A stretch of 64,000 nt of DNA from Bradyrhizobium sp. CB1015 (GCF_025200925.1 NZ_CP104174.1:2418001-2482000); one strand, 5' to 3'. Counted from the first letter of the stretch, positions 18,873 through 28,904 are shown. Notes: generated from the sequence alone by a model not told the origin. Program-made: numbers and translations.

Positions 18873-19292
18873 TTAGAATCGAATCGATCGACACCTTATA
18901 GCCGGCGTGTCGAGATCGGCCACCAATACAGTGCCGACTTCGACCGCGCGGAGAACTGAGGTCGTCAGAAAGACCGCAACCGCGAGAATCCAGCAGCACC
19001 AGACGTAAGGCCCGCCAAAATGGGCGGTAGACGGGGCAGTGATGGAAATCGCGTCCAATGCGCTATCCACCCACAGATGCAGCCAGGAACGAATGATCCG
19101 GACGATCCCCGTCGCGTAGTCCACGAAAGCCGGCGGCAGCAGCGCCGTGGCGCGGGTCACCGCGGAAAACCAGAGCGCGACAGGACTGTTCTTGCCAAAG
19201 TTTATCCGGAACGGCGCGACCATCAAGACGATGGCTACAGGATAGTCGATTAGGTAGGTGTAGATAGACTTTGTGACATTGCAAAAGGGCAT
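18873..19292 (-). CDS. SPW-repeat-like membrane protein, paralogue 2
   Basis: A 139-residue relative of the protein at 7951-8352, starting at an ATG preceded by AGGAGTTGC. Four hydrophobic segments are present (YLIDYPVAIVLMVAPF, PVALWFSAVTRATALL, LHLWVDSALDAISI, CCWILAVAVFLTTSV). It is less regular than paralogue 1: charged or polar residues enter the first and third segments (RINFGKN, TAPSTAHFGG). It also has an extended C-terminus ending RCRSIRF, so it may be drifting. The upstream motif shared with paralogue 1 supports common control. Confidence 0.65.
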   Translation of the reverse strand: MPFCNVTKSIYTYLIDYPVAIVLMVAPFRINFGKNSPVALWFSAVTRATALLPPAFVDYATGIVRIIRSWLHLWVDSALDAISITAPSTAHFGGPYVWCCWILAVAVFLTTSVLRAVEVGTVLVADLDTPAIRCRSIRF

Positions 19293-19445
19293 AACGCAAC
19301 TCCTGCTTGCTGGGCTGCTCGATCGAGTTATTGGGACATCGAGAGTAGAGGCGGCGCCCCCAGACCAAGCGTTGTGATTGGGCGACCCGTGCTGCCACCA
19401 AGTATCGATGAGGTGCATGAGGACAGTATTCGTGTCCGCGCGCCG

Positions 19446-19479
19446 TTAGAAATGCAGTATCGTTATCGTTTTCATTCTC
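19446..19479 (-). promoter_or_regulatory. Upstream GATAACGAT motif of SPW-like gene 2
   Basis: On the minus strand this reads GAGAATGAAAACGATAACGAT, then CATTTCTAACGG, ending 154 bases before the start codon. The equivalent distance for paralogue 1 is 156 bases. It is a likely promoter or operator. Confidence 0.5.
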
Positions 19480-19563
19480 TCCGGCGGTGGTGCGTCTACA
19501 GCTTTCAGACGCAAACGGTCTGCGGGCGCTGGCAGATGGACGGCCGCGGTGATCTCCATTGCG

Positions 19564-19735
19564 TCGCGCGTACGGGTGTAGATTGCCACCGGCGCCATAC
19601 AGACATGCGCTGCGGCATGAACTCGCTGGCCTTACTGGTGCAGGAAGCCTTCAGGCGAGACCGGCACGGCGGCGATCTCTATGTGTTCCGAGGTAAGAGC
19701 GGCAAGCTGGTCAAGATCCTCCGGTACGGAGGCGA
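19564..19735 (+). mobile_element. IS66 tnpB (Orf2) fragment
   Basis: The translation RVRV, stop, IATG, shift, HTDMRCGMNSLALLVQE, then RRDRHGGDLYVFRGKSG and LVKILRYGG matches the core of the IS66-family TnpB accessory protein. A TGG-to-TAG change and a two-base insertion break it. There is no tnpA or tnpC nearby. It sits just beyond the end of the LysR gene and reads toward it. Confidence 0.75.
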
Positions 19736-19770
19736 CACACCAGCCCAGCTAGCTCGTTTCTCGCGAGTAG

Positions 19771-20847
19771 TCACCGCCGTTCGACTGAGTGAGGTTGCGG
19801 GACTTTCCGTACTTCCCGATCTTCGCTCCGAATTATCCGAGGATCTCGTGAGCGATCGGCTCGGAGGCGTGACTCAAACAGGGAGCTTGCAGCTTGTGCG
19901 TCGGGCTTGCGAATGTTGTCGTTGTTCGACGCAGGTGCAGATGCGTTGCGGATTGTGTCCAGCACACGCGTCCAATCGCGAGCACGGGCAATTTTGATGA
20001 AGGCGTCAAGCGCTGGCGAATACCGCCTCCCCGCCACGGCCAAGAGCTGCACCTCGCACCGGACGGGATCGCCCTCAATCGGAATAGCGGCGAGCGATGG
20101 CAGCCTGGGAGCGTGCTCTGGGGCTAGGATGGCTCCAAAACCGGCGGATGCCATTTGCTGAAGATGCTTTTCCTGATCGCTGCTGTGCACAATTCTTGGA
20201 CCTTGATGGTCGAGAAGACCAGCTTGCACGAATCTACTTGCGACATCGCATCCGAGCCTTTCGAGAAAAATCAACTCGTGCAAGTCGTGTAGCGGGATGA
20301 CGGATTTCCTCGCCATTACATGTTCCCGAGGGAGAACGAGCATGTACCGCTCTTCGAACAGCGGCCAGCGATCGATACGTTCAGGCAGCTCCACAGCGTC
20401 GCCGACGAGTGCCGCATTGATTTCGCCATCCAAGAGCATCGTAACGAGCCCATTGGCATCGGCTTCGCGCAGATCGAAACGTAGGTCAGGGATGGTCGTA
20501 GTGAGCTCCCAGAGCACTTCCGTAATGAGTGCGGCCGAGATTGATGGCGACAGTCCTATTTTGAGCCTGGCGATTGTCTTTTTTTGATAACTTCGCGCCT
20601 GAAGCCGTACCGCCTCCGCGGCGGCAAATACTTGCTCGAGCGTGGGCAAAACCATCTTGCCCAACTCGGTGAGTTGGGTGAAACGACGTTCACGGTGAAT
20701 CAGCGCTCCGCCGAGCTCTTCCTCCAGCTTGTGAACCGCCTTTGTCAGTGCTGGCTGAGTCACATTGCATTGCTTTGCCGCTTGGGTAAAATTGAGCGTC
20801 CTTGCGAGGGCCAGGAAGTATCGCACCTGATGAAACTGCAGATGCAT
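19771..20847 (-). CDS. LysR-family transcriptional regulator (CynR/CbbR-like N-terminus)
   Basis: A 358-residue LysR regulator from the ATG at 20847; an in-frame start at 20883 adds 12 residues. The DNA-binding domain is FHQVRYFLALARTLNFTQAA and CNVTQPALTKAVHKLEEELG. The effector domain runs from about residue 88 (LKIGLSPSISAAL) to about 300. About 55 extra C-terminal residues, rich in S, R and N with no fold, extend past the usual end toward the IS66 scar, suggesting the original stop was lost by the insertion. The effector and targets are unknown. Confidence 0.88.
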   Translation of the reverse strand: MHLQFHQVRYFLALARTLNFTQAAKQCNVTQPALTKAVHKLEEELGGALIHRERRFTQLTELGKMVLPTLEQVFAAAEAVRLQARSYQKKTIARLKIGLSPSISAALITEVLWELTTTIPDLRFDLREADANGLVTMLLDGEINAALVGDAVELPERIDRWPLFEERYMLVLPREHVMARKSVIPLHDLHELIFLERLGCDVASRFVQAGLLDHQGPRIVHSSDQEKHLQQMASAGFGAILAPEHAPRLPSLAAIPIEGDPVRCEVQLLAVAGRRYSPALDAFIKIARARDWTRVLDTIRNASAPASNNDNIRKPDAQAASSLFESRLRADRSRDPRIIRSEDREVRKVPQPHSVERR

Positions 20848-21694
20848 GCTCACACCCGAGAGATTTGCCATGGTCCGGACCATTTCAGCTCGTTGCCATG
20901 GGAAGCAGGGGTGATGGCAAAAGGATTGGTCGTGGAGTTTCTGACGAAATGGGAATTATGCATCGGCCCGGAGTTCTCGATATCCGCCTGGCGAAAAGTT
21001 CTCTCGCCAACGCTCTTTCCCGCTAACGCCGCGGACGATGACATCAGCTCAATTCGAGGGTCCGGCAAAAACCTTGGATCATGAACCTTGCATGGCCTCG
21101 ATCCGATCTCGATGTGCTGATGGCGACCTTGGATGTCGACGTCATGGGCACAGCGTTTTGTACCCCTCACGGTTACATCGGCCCCCGTGGGCAATGCAGT
21201 TGGCGCAGGGAATATGGTTCGCATCCTGGTTATCCGTGACGCTGCTGTCTTGATGTCTGGCCAGAGATAGAGCAGATTGAGCGCGACGGTAAGCTCAGTT
21301 CTTGTTACGGCGTTATCATTCTTGCGGGTTTATTGAGTGAGTAGTTCTGCTTCGTCTCTGGCGTGCCCGACAGCTCCGTGGTCTCGATCACCTGTCAACC
21401 TAAGTTGGCTTAAGGGTCAGCCGTGTCCTAGAAGTCAGAATTAATTGGACAAGTCGCCTTTGGTTGGTTGATTGGTAGCTGCCTTTTTTGGATTAGCAAC
21501 ACTAAAGCGCGCTTGCCATCCCGGGGTCGCTATCTGTCATTGCATCAAGGCGACTCAACGGGCGAACTCAATACTGGTGCAGCTCTGTCACGTAGCCGAC
21601 AGGCACGCTTCAAATCGCAAAAGCCGAAAAACACCAAGATTCTTGCGGTCGATAGATATTCGCTCTGCTGTTGGCCCGCTGCAGGATATTCGAT
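20848..21694. other. 0.85 kb gap between LysR and the giant sensor kinase
   Basis: No gene recognised on either strand. The region has lower GC than its flanks near 21300-21500. Confidence 0.4.
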
Positions 21695-24600
21695 TCACGC
21701 GGCTCGATTTGACTGTGCGGGCAACGTGAATCGAAAAGTTGCTCCCCGAGGTTCGGCGGCCGTGGCCCACAGTCGTCCCCCGTGCGCTTCGATGATGGTG
21801 CGGCAGATCGACAGACCCATCCCCAAGCCGCCGGGCTTTGTCGTATTGAAGGCGTCAAAGACGCGCTCAAGATCCGCTGAGCTCAGGCCTGGACCTGAAT
21901 CCCGCACCTCGACAAGAACGCCATCCGACTTGCTCCTATCGGTGGTGATCACCAATTCTCGCGCCCCCTCACAGATCGAGCTCAAGGCTTCGATCGCGTT
22001 GATGATCAGGTTCATAATCACTTGTTGCACCTGGACCCGATCTCCTTGAATGAGCGGCAAGCCGTCCACGAGGTGTGACTGCACCACAATGCCATTCTTC
22101 TCGACTTCGCCACGGGTCAGGGCGATGACCTCGAGGATTGCTCCGTTGATGTCAACTTCTTCTTTCCGGAGAGGTGCTTTTTTGAAAAGGGCGCGCATCC
22201 GGCCGACGACCTCGCTGACGCGATTGCCGTTTGCAAAGATCCGGTTGAGAGCCTGACGAGCTTTCTCCAGATCTGCCGGTTCTTTGCTTAGCCAGTGCAA
22301 CGCCGCTGAGGCATTGTTGAGCGTCGCGCCGATCGGCTGGTTGACTTCATGGGCAATCGAAGCAGAGAGCTGCCCCATTGTTGCGACTCGATTCGCGTGC
22401 ACTAGCTCCATCTGCACCTCGCTGTAGCGCCGCTCGCTTTCGCGAATTTCCTCCTCTGCCCGCTTGCGCTGCGTTAAGTCTACCACGAAGGCAACGCCTT
22501 GGTCGTGTCGCCCGCCGAACGTCGCTGCCCCGACCAGCACTGGCACGCGGCTGCCGTTTTTCAGGAAGTACTCCTTCTCATAGGGTTGCACGGTTCCGGT
22601 CGCCTCCAGCTCGGCCACGCATCGGTCGTCGGCATCGCGCCATTCGGTGGGCGTCAGATCCCGCCAGCGCAGTCGACCGGAGACGAGATCGTCGCGGTCG
22701 TATCTGACGATGCGGAGAAAAGCTTCGTTGGCATCGATGATCCGATCGTCACGATCCCAGACGAAGATGCCGATGATGTTGGCATCCACTAGCCGTCGGA
22801 TCCTGGCCTCCCGCTCGGCTAGCTCGCGGTACAGGCTGGCATTCTCTATTGAGATAGCCGCCTGGGAAGCGAGTAGTGTGAGGACCACCATTCGAGCAGG
22901 AGTAAACACGTCAGTCGCAAAGTTGTTCTCCAAGTACAGGATTCCAATCAACCTGGTCTGCTTAAGTATTGGGAGGCAGAGCACTGACCGCGAGCGATGG
23001 TCGCGAATATAGGCATCCGCTGAAAACGAGCTCTGACTGGACGCATCGTGCAGGAGAACGCTCTCTTTTGCCCGAAGGACGTAGTGAAACACAGACTCCG
23101 GTAGATCAGCGGCCGTGACGCGTGCCTGTTTCAGGACCACGTTCACGTTGTCACCGCTGGTTGTGGCTTCTGCTTCAATTTGATATTTGTCGTCTCGCGA
23201 AAGTATCAAGAGACCTCGATCGGCGCCCGCGTGTTCGATTGCCGAACTCATGAGCGTGTTGATTAACTTCTCGAAGACGATCTCGCCTGACACTGCTTCC
23301 GACACTCTGAGTACGGTAGTCAAGTCGAGCTGCTCGATGGGTGTCACTATTGTCGCCGCGGAATCCGGGATCGACTTGTCCACGTTAAGGTGCGAATAAA
23401 GCTCCTCAAGTTGGCGGACCTTTCCGTCGGCTCCCCAGCGCAGGTAGCAGGCCCGCGCGGCCCGCAAATAGGTCGCGGCGATCTTCTCGTAACCGCGCTC
23501 TGCGTAGAAGCGCCCGGCTATCTCGTTGGCAATTGCCTGGTTGTGCACGAATCCGTGTTTGTGAGCCTCGTGGATGGCCTTGTCGTACAGCTCCTGAGCG
23601 TTCTGCACCCGGCCCTCAAGGCGGGCGATTTCGGCGCCGACCAACGTGGCGCGATCTTCGAAGGTTTCGGCGTTGGCCTCGGTCCACATTTGGAGCTCCC
23701 GGTAGTGGTCCAGCACAGAATCGAAATGCCTCGGTCTCTCCTCCGGAGTGGCGTGATCAAAGACCGCCGCATGCGCCAGCGCGCCATAGAGTCGATACTC
23801 CGCTGACTCGAACATTGCCGCCGACGTCCAAAGCAGCGGTTCGGCGTGTAGCGAGGCGTCCACCGCCGACGCAAGGTCTCCGGCGAAAAAGTGCGCCTGC
23901 AGCTTTCGCGTCCAGTAATAGAACTCGGCGAGCACTAAGTCGGGGCTCTTGGCTAAGCGGCGTTCGGTATCGATTTCACTGTATCCCTCGTGATCCAGGC
24001 ATCCGAAAGTTGCAGTCAGCCCGCGCAAGGTGAGGATCAAACCGAGTTGTGCTTCGCAGCGCTCGATGGCCAGGCCGAAACGCGCCCGCCTAGCGGATGC
24101 CAGGCCGTTCTCGCATTCCTTTTGCACTTCGGCGAGTGGATCCCCGGCGGCGAGGCAAACCGTGACAGTGAGCAACTCGCACTCGGCTGTCAGATACTCG
24201 ATCGAGAAGATGAGCTGGTGATTACGTTTCCAAGTCTCTTCTTCAAGAAGGGCTCTGCCGGCTCTGAGATACTTGAGCGCCGAATCGTATGCTGTCGAGA
24301 GCTTCGCGCGCCGGCCGGCGATCAGATTAAGTTCCGCGACGCGCTCGCGATCCTCGACTAAGGTGATGAGATGGGAGCCCCGGTTGAGTTGATTGACGAT
24401 CTCAAATATCGCCTCCTCACGTTTTTCAGCGGGCGTGTGCTCGGCGAGGAGCATTCCGATGCGCAGGTGAGCCTCGGCACGCAGCTCCTTCGGAATCAGG
24501 GAGTAGGCGGCTTCCTGCACGCGGTCGTGCAGGAAACGGTAGGAATTGTCCGCACGGAAGATGAGGCCCGATCGCACGGCTTCCCAGAGATGGTCGTGGA

Positions 24601-26551
24601 TGTCCTCGACTGAGCCCTGATACCCAATCCGCAGCATCTCGAACTCTGCACTGTTGCCCATGCAGGCGAACTGTTGGAGTACCTTCTGGGTTTCTGGCGG
24701 AAGGCGCTTCAACCTCTCGACCATCAGCTCTACAACATTGTCCGTGAAGCCTTTGTCACGAATGCGGAGCAGGTCCCATACCCAAAGGCGCTCGCGATAA
24801 TCGAATTTCAGTAGGCGATCGTCCGCCAGAGTAGAAATGAACTGGATTGCGAAGAACGGGTTGCCCGAGGTCTTTTCGTGGATCAAGTCTGCCAGTGGGG
24901 CGCCGCGCTCCAGTTGGCAGTGAAGGGAGTCCACAATCAGTTTGCCTAGATCGTCGCGACTCAGTGGTGTGAGAACGATGTCCTGCACTGCCGCTCCGGC
25001 CTGACGGATCGCTTCCAGCTTACGCACGAGCGGGTGGGTGGCATTGACCTCGTTGTCCCGGTACGCACCAATGATCAGCAAGTGCTGCAAATCGTTGCGG
25101 CTCAACAGGTCTTCGAGGAGGTCGAGTGTGGCGACATCTAGCCATTGCATGTCATCGAGGAAGAGCGCGAGCGGATGTTCGGGTCGCGCAAATACGCCGA
25201 TGAACCGTCGAAATACGATCTGAAAACGTCTCTGCGCTTCCTGCGGCGGCAATTCGGGCACTGGCGGCTGTTCGCCAATGACATGCCTCAATTCCGGGAC
25301 CAGATCGACGAGGAGCAGTCCGTTGGGACCCAGCGCCTCACGAAGTGCGTCCTGCCATTTGCGCAGGTCTTCCTGGTTCTGGCTGAGGAGCCGCCGGACG
25401 AGGCTCTGAAACGCCTGGGCCAACGAGGCATGCGGAATGTCGCGCTTGTACTGGTCGGACTTGCCTGATGCAAACAAGCCGCGTGGCGGCACGAGTGGTT
25501 TGTGGAGCTCATTGACGACTGCGGATTTGCCGATGCCGGAATATCCGGAGACCAGCACCAGTTCTACACGGCCACCGCGTACGATGCGGTCGAAGGCGGC
25601 CAGCAGAGCGTCAACCTCGCGGTCCCTCCCGTACAGCTTCTCGGGGATCATAAGGCGATCTGGGGTGTCGTGAGCGCCAGGGGTGAAGTCATCGATCCGC
25701 CCCTGGGACTCCCATTGGGAGAGGCAGCGCCGAAGATCGCTCTCAACTCCCGCCGCTGTCTGATACCTCTCCTCCGCCGTCTTGGAGAGCAACTTCATCG
25801 TGATCGCGGAGACCGAGGTCGGTACGGTTCCTACGCGCTCGCTGGGTGCGGCTGGTTGTTTCGCGATGTGACAGTGCACCCACTCCATCGGGTGGGAGGC
25901 CGCGAATGGAAGACTCCCGGTCAGCATCTCGTAAAAGGTCACCCCAAGCGAGTAAAGGTCGCTCCGAGAATCGACCGAACGGTTCATTCGTCCCGTCTGC
26001 TCGGGTGCCATGTAGGCGAGCGTTCCCGCGATGAACTCTGGAGGTTCGGGCGACTGGCGCTCGCGCGTAAGTTTGGAGGCAATCCCGAATCCCGTGAGCC
26101 ACGCGTTGCCGGTGTCGTCGACGAGGACATTCGCAGGCTTGATATCCTTATGTATGAAGCCCTGCTGATGGACTTGACCGAGTGTTCTTGCCAACCCAAT
26201 GGCGGTTCTAAGGAAACGAGTCAGGTCGAGCGGTTGCCCCTGGTCACGCTCAAGAATCCGATCCAGCGGCTGACCGCCAGGGTCCTTGAGTAAGAGGATC
26301 ATACGCCCTTCGTGACGAGCAATGGCCAGAGGCTTGGCAGCCCACGCGGGATCGAGTTCGGCTCCGAGCGAGTATTCGTGCATGAGCCGCCTGATGCTTT
26401 GAGGCGACGGCTGTTCGAAGAGTGCGATCGCTAGGACCGGCGAGGGGGCGTCGTGCTTTCGGCCGCGGTAAAGGGTAAAGTCTGCGCTTTCCCGCAGGGG
26501 CGTCAGCACGTACCCCGAGAGCCCCGGCATAGGTGACATTCTTGTTGCCAC
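21695..26551 (-). CDS. Hybrid Ser/Thr-kinase-like / AAA ATPase / GAF / PAS / sensor histidine kinase
   Basis: This 1618-residue protein has domains in order. A protein-kinase-like domain spans about 10-285 (HKDIKPANVLV at 134). An AAA/NACHT-like ATPase spans about 305-560 (Walker A GYSGIGKSAVV at 336, Walker B LALFLDDMQWLD at 461). A long helical TPR-like region runs about 600-1060, GAF about 1085-1240 and PAS about 1250-1362. The histidine kinase has the phospho-acceptor His in SIAHEVNQPIGATLNNA (about 1401), N box NLIINAIEAL, G1 DSGPGL and G2 GLGMGLSICR. The kinase-like domain has GFG where DFG is expected and no clear VAIK lysine, so it may bind without phosphorylating. There is no membrane segment, so it senses in the cytoplasm. 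The start is a GTG. Likely partners are the FixJ-like regulators at 30-31.7 kb. Confidence 0.9.
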   Translation of the reverse strand: MATRMSPMPGLSGYVLTPLRESADFTLYRGRKHDAPSPVLAIALFEQPSPQSIRRLMHEYSLGAELDPAWAAKPLAIARHEGRMILLLKDPGGQPLDRILERDQGQPLDLTRFLRTAIGLARTLGQVHQQGFIHKDIKPANVLVDDTGNAWLTGFGIASKLTRERQSPEPPEFIAGTLAYMAPEQTGRMNRSVDSRSDLYSLGVTFYEMLTGSLPFAASHPMEWVHCHIAKQPAAPSERVGTVPTSVSAITMKLLSKTAEERYQTAAGVESDLRRCLSQWESQGRIDDFTPGAHDTPDRLMIPEKLYGRDREVDALLAAFDRIVRGGRVELVLVSGYSGIGKSAVVNELHKPLVPPRGLFASGKSDQYKRDIPHASLAQAFQSLVRRLLSQNQEDLRKWQDALREALGPNGLLLVDLVPELRHVIGEQPPVPELPPQEAQRRFQIVFRRFIGVFARPEHPLALFLDDMQWLDVATLDLLEDLLSRNDLQHLLIIGAYRDNEVNATHPLVRKLEAIRQAGAAVQDIVLTPLSRDDLGKLIVDSLHCQLERGAPLADLIHEKTSGNPFFAIQFISTLADDRLLKFDYRERLWVWDLLRIRDKGFTDNVVELMVERLKRLPPETQKVLQQFACMGNSAEFEMLRIGYQGSVEDIHDHLWEAVRSGLIFRADNSYRFLHDRVQEAAYSLIPKELRAEAHLRIGMLLAEHTPAEKREEAIFEIVNQLNRGSHLITLVEDRERVAELNLIAGRRAKLSTAYDSALKYLRAGRALLEEETWKRNHQLIFSIEYLTAECELLTVTVCLAAGDPLAEVQKECENGLASARRARFGLAIERCEAQLGLILTLRGLTATFGCLDHEGYSEIDTERRLAKSPDLVLAEFYYWTRKLQAHFFAGDLASAVDASLHAEPLLWTSAAMFESAEYRLYGALAHAAVFDHATPEERPRHFDSVLDHYRELQMWTEANAETFEDRATLVGAEIARLEGRVQNAQELYDKAIHEAHKHGFVHNQAIANEIAGRFYAERGYEKIAATYLRAARACYLRWGADGKVRQLEELYSHLNVDKSIPDSAATIVTPIEQLDLTTVLRVSEAVSGEIVFEKLINTLMSSAIEHAGADRGLLILSRDDKYQIEAEATTSGDNVNVVLKQARVTAADLPESVFHYVLRAKESVLLHDASSQSSFSADAYIRDHRSRSVLCLPILKQTRLIGILYLENNFATDVFTPARMVVLTLLASQAAISIENASLYRELAEREARIRRLVDANIIGIFVWDRDDRIIDANEAFLRIVRYDRDDLVSGRLRWRDLTPTEWRDADDRCVAELEATGTVQPYEKEYFLKNGSRVPVLVGAATFGGRHDQGVAFVVDLTQRKRAEEEIRESERRYSEVQMELVHANRVATMGQLSASIAHEVNQPIGATLNNASAALHWLSKEPADLEKARQALNRIFANGNRVSEVVGRMRALFKKAPLRKEEVDINGAILEVIALTRGEVEKNGIVVQSHLVDGLPLIQGDRVQVQQVIMNLIINAIEALSSICEGARELVITTDRSKSDGVLVEVRDSGPGLSSADLERVFDAFNTTKPGGLGMGLSICRTIIEAHGGRLWATAAEPRGATFRFTLPAQSNRAA

Positions 26552-26634
26552 AGCATCACCAGTTCAGCAAGCTGCCTAACCTTCACGCAGCGCTATCATA
26601 GCGCTACCCGGCTCTCGCGCGCATGCGTCAATCA

Positions 26635-26860
26635 GGCGGTCTTCGTCGTATGCGTACGATGCGCAATACGCCGGATCAACAGATATCGCTGATAGATCCG
26701 GATGCCCGTTCGATGGCCACCAGCGGACGCGGATCGGGTGTCGTCGGCTATAATGTCCAGGTCGCGGTGGACACCGCGACATCATCTGATTGTTACGCAC
26801 GAGGTCATAAACGTCGGCCGACAACGGCCGCGCGCCGATCCTATCCGTTTGCACACAACC
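26635..26860 (+). mobile_element. IS1182-family transposase fragment
   Basis: The frame NTPDQQISLIDPDARSMAT, SGRGSGVVGYNVQVAVDT matches the central part of IS1182-type transposases. A one-base insertion near 26780 shifts it, and HHLIVTHEVINVG continues in the next frame before similarity ends. Neither terminus nor the rest of the transposase is present. Confidence 0.75.
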
Positions 26861-26916
26861 AAGACCCGGAACGGACATATCGGGATCACCGCTTCCAGAG
26901 AGGAAAAAAGGCGCTT

Positions 26917-26935
26917 AGTGCCAGGCGGGAGATCG
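26917..26935 (+). repeat. Direct repeat flanking the globin gene, left copy
   Basis: AGTGCCAGGCGGGAGATCG recurs at 27538-27556 with two mismatches. A third, partial copy (TTAGCGCCAGGC) is at about 27513-27524. The globin gene lies between the copies. Confidence 0.55.
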
Positions 26936-26939
26936 TAAA

Positions 26940-27347
26940 TCAGACGCCGGCCGCCGCCTTCATCTCACCCGCAAGTTCATCGTAGCAGACCGTCCACGCC
27001 TCACGAACGGCGGGCGTGAGATCCTCTCCAAGCGCCTGTTCGAGGGTCCAGAGCAACGCTTCCCGCACCGCGTCGTAGTCGGCGAGCTTAACCCCGTACT
27101 CGACATGGCGGACGGCAAGGTCATGGATCGCGGGCGAAAGTTGATCCAGCGCGGGTAGATTGTAGACGACCATAGCGAGCATGGTCATTAGCTTGACGCC
27201 CTGAATACGCATGTTGTTTCTGAATAGCGGCCGGAAATTCGGATTGGTGGCGAATAGCCGCTCGTAGAACAACGCCCCGGCGACCTCAGGCATCGCCGCC
27301 AGCCGGGCGAAGGTGGTCTGAACAAGCTCCTGCTGCACAGCATCCAC
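26940..27347 (-). CDS. Single-domain globin (bacterial hemoglobin)
   Basis: From the GTG at 27347, preceded by AAAGGAA, this is a 135-residue three-on-three globin like the heme domain of flavohemoglobins and Vitreoscilla hemoglobin. Recognisable positions are B10 Tyr in LFYERLFATNP, E-helix MRIQGVKLMTML with Gln at E7, and the proximal F8 His in VRHVEYGVKLADYDAV. There is no FAD or NAD domain, so it binds O2 or NO and needs a separate reductase. The open frame extends to 27482, but those residues resemble no globin. It is bounded by direct repeats and an IS1182 scar, suggesting insertion as a cassette. Confidence 0.85.
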   Translation of the reverse strand: MDAVQQELVQTTFARLAAMPEVAGALFYERLFATNPNFRPLFRNNMRIQGVKLMTMLAMVVYNLPALDQLSPAIHDLAVRHVEYGVKLADYDAVREALLWTLEQALGEDLTPAVREAWTVCYDELAGEMKAAAGV

Positions 27348-27537
27348 GATGTCATTTCCTTTGTGCGGGCGCGGCTCACTCGGCTGCGCGCGACACATGA
27401 TAGCAATCGGATGCGAGACCTCAGGCGAATAGAAACGTCGTGCAACCCGACGCATCTCATTGGCGCGATTTCCGTGGGTCATTCACACGGAAGCAGTTGC
27501 GAGGTCGTCTCATTTAGCGCCAGGCAACGTCTCATCT

Positions 27538-27556
27538 AGCGCCAAGCGGGAGATCG
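27538..27556 (+). repeat. Direct repeat flanking the globin gene, right copy
   Basis: AGCGCCAAGCGGGAGATCG, the partner of the repeat at 26917-26935. Confidence 0.55.
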
Positions 27557-27568
27557 CCCCGAGCGCAT

Positions 27569-28579
27569 TCACGATGTGTCCTTTCCTGTCGTGCGCTGGC
27601 CATTCACTCGTCCTTGCGATGCCGCACGCAGCATGGTGGGCGGGCTACCGAACTCGCTTGCGAACGTGCGATAAAACGTCGCCATACTGTTGAACCCCCA
27701 GCCAAAAGCTATATCGATCACCGATCGTCCGGTTCCCGTCGCGTCGGCTATGGCGTCGCGGCACCGGAGCAGTCGCTCGCGCGAAACGTATCGGGCGAAA
27801 CTGACATTGTTTGCCTCGAACAGGCGATGCAACTGGCGCGCCGAGATGCCGAGTGCGGCCGCGGCGCTGGCGGCGGTCAGGGAAGGATCGGCGAGATGCA
27901 GGTCGACGTAACGCTTGGCGGCCGCGAGCCGCGCCGATTGTAGCGAATCCCGCCCCCGATTGATGCCTTCGTTTGAGATGTTACAGCTCAGTGCCACGAG
28001 ACCGCAGAGATTGCGCAGCACAGCTTCACCGTGTTCGTTGGAGAGCAGCGGGGCTTGCGCCTTCACCGCATCAATAGCTGCGCCGAGCAGCGAGCCGAGC
28101 GGCGAGGCACCGGCCAACCGAAACGGGCGCTCCAGTCGACCCCCGGTTATAATCGGCGAGAGTGCAGCCCACGGGATGATCAGCATGTCGAACGACTCTG
28201 GGCCTTTCCATTCCGCGTTGAATTGCCATTCGGTCGAGCTTATGCAGAAATCACCGGGCTCATGAATCAGGTCGACTGGCGTGCTGCGTGCCGCGGCCCT
28301 CCAGATGACCGGCGCGCGAAATCGGCGGACGAAGAACGCTTCAATCTTGTCCCTGGCAACGTCGGCAGCCGTCCGTTGGACCCTCTCAAGTCCCGAACTT
28401 ATCTCCAGCAGCGCAAATTCGCCTGCAATCGATCCACTCGCTTCCGCGCGAAAGGCAGCGGGATCCGGAATCTCGCCCGGCGTGATGCTATGGGCCTGCT
28501 TCGCGAAATAGTCGCACCAGAACTTCACGCGGTCGCGCGGCGCAATATGGTCCGTGGAAAAATGGACTTGCATGATCAT
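27569..28579 (-). CDS. AraC-family regulator with N-terminal AraC-binding-like domain
   Basis: A 336-residue regulator. The N-terminal two-thirds is a cupin-like sensor of the type found in FeaR/NahR-like AraC proteins (RVKFWCDYFAKQ, FCISSTEWQFNAEW). The C-terminal AraC domain has two helix-turn-helices: LTAASAAAALGISARQLHRL, and SVIDIAFGWGFNSMATFYRT. The effector is unknown. It reads toward the globin gene with about 220 bases between, so it might control it, but the repeats in that gap argue against an original operon. Confidence 0.88.
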   Translation of the reverse strand: MIMQVHFSTDHIAPRDRVKFWCDYFAKQAHSITPGEIPDPAAFRAEASGSIAGEFALLEISSGLERVQRTAADVARDKIEAFFVRRFRAPVIWRAAARSTPVDLIHEPGDFCISSTEWQFNAEWKGPESFDMLIIPWAALSPIITGGRLERPFRLAGASPLGSLLGAAIDAVKAQAPLLSNEHGEAVLRNLCGLVALSCNISNEGINRGRDSLQSARLAAAKRYVDLHLADPSLTAASAAAALGISARQLHRLFEANNVSFARYVSRERLLRCRDAIADATGTGRSVIDIAFGWGFNSMATFYRTFASEFGSPPTMLRAASQGRVNGQRTTGKDTS

Positions 28580-28904
28580 CCCGTGGGCCGACCAAATGCC
28601 TTGGAACCTAACTTAGACCGGTTACATCGGCAAAGCGAGGGTGCCAGACTTTGGGGGCTGCCACTTTTTAAGGGCGGATGTGGAGAGTTCCTTTGCGTCT
28701 CGGTTCCAGCGGCGAGCTGATCACCGCACCAGCCTCTCCGCGGCCTTAACTGAACGACAACCGAATGGCGATCGGCGCAAAATGAGACATCATGCGGCGC
28801 ACGGTGAGACGACGGTAGTGACCTGCGAGACTATGCTTACTCAAATTCGAGTGTAAGGCCGAATAGGTCCTATGAACAAGGTGGGTACACAAAGGAGGTT
28901 GAAA
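28580..28904. other. Divergent promoter region
   Basis: This lies between the AraC regulator (leftward) and the PAS protein (rightward). It holds a strong ribosome site, AAAGGAGG, for the PAS gene. No gene is seen. Confidence 0.5.
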
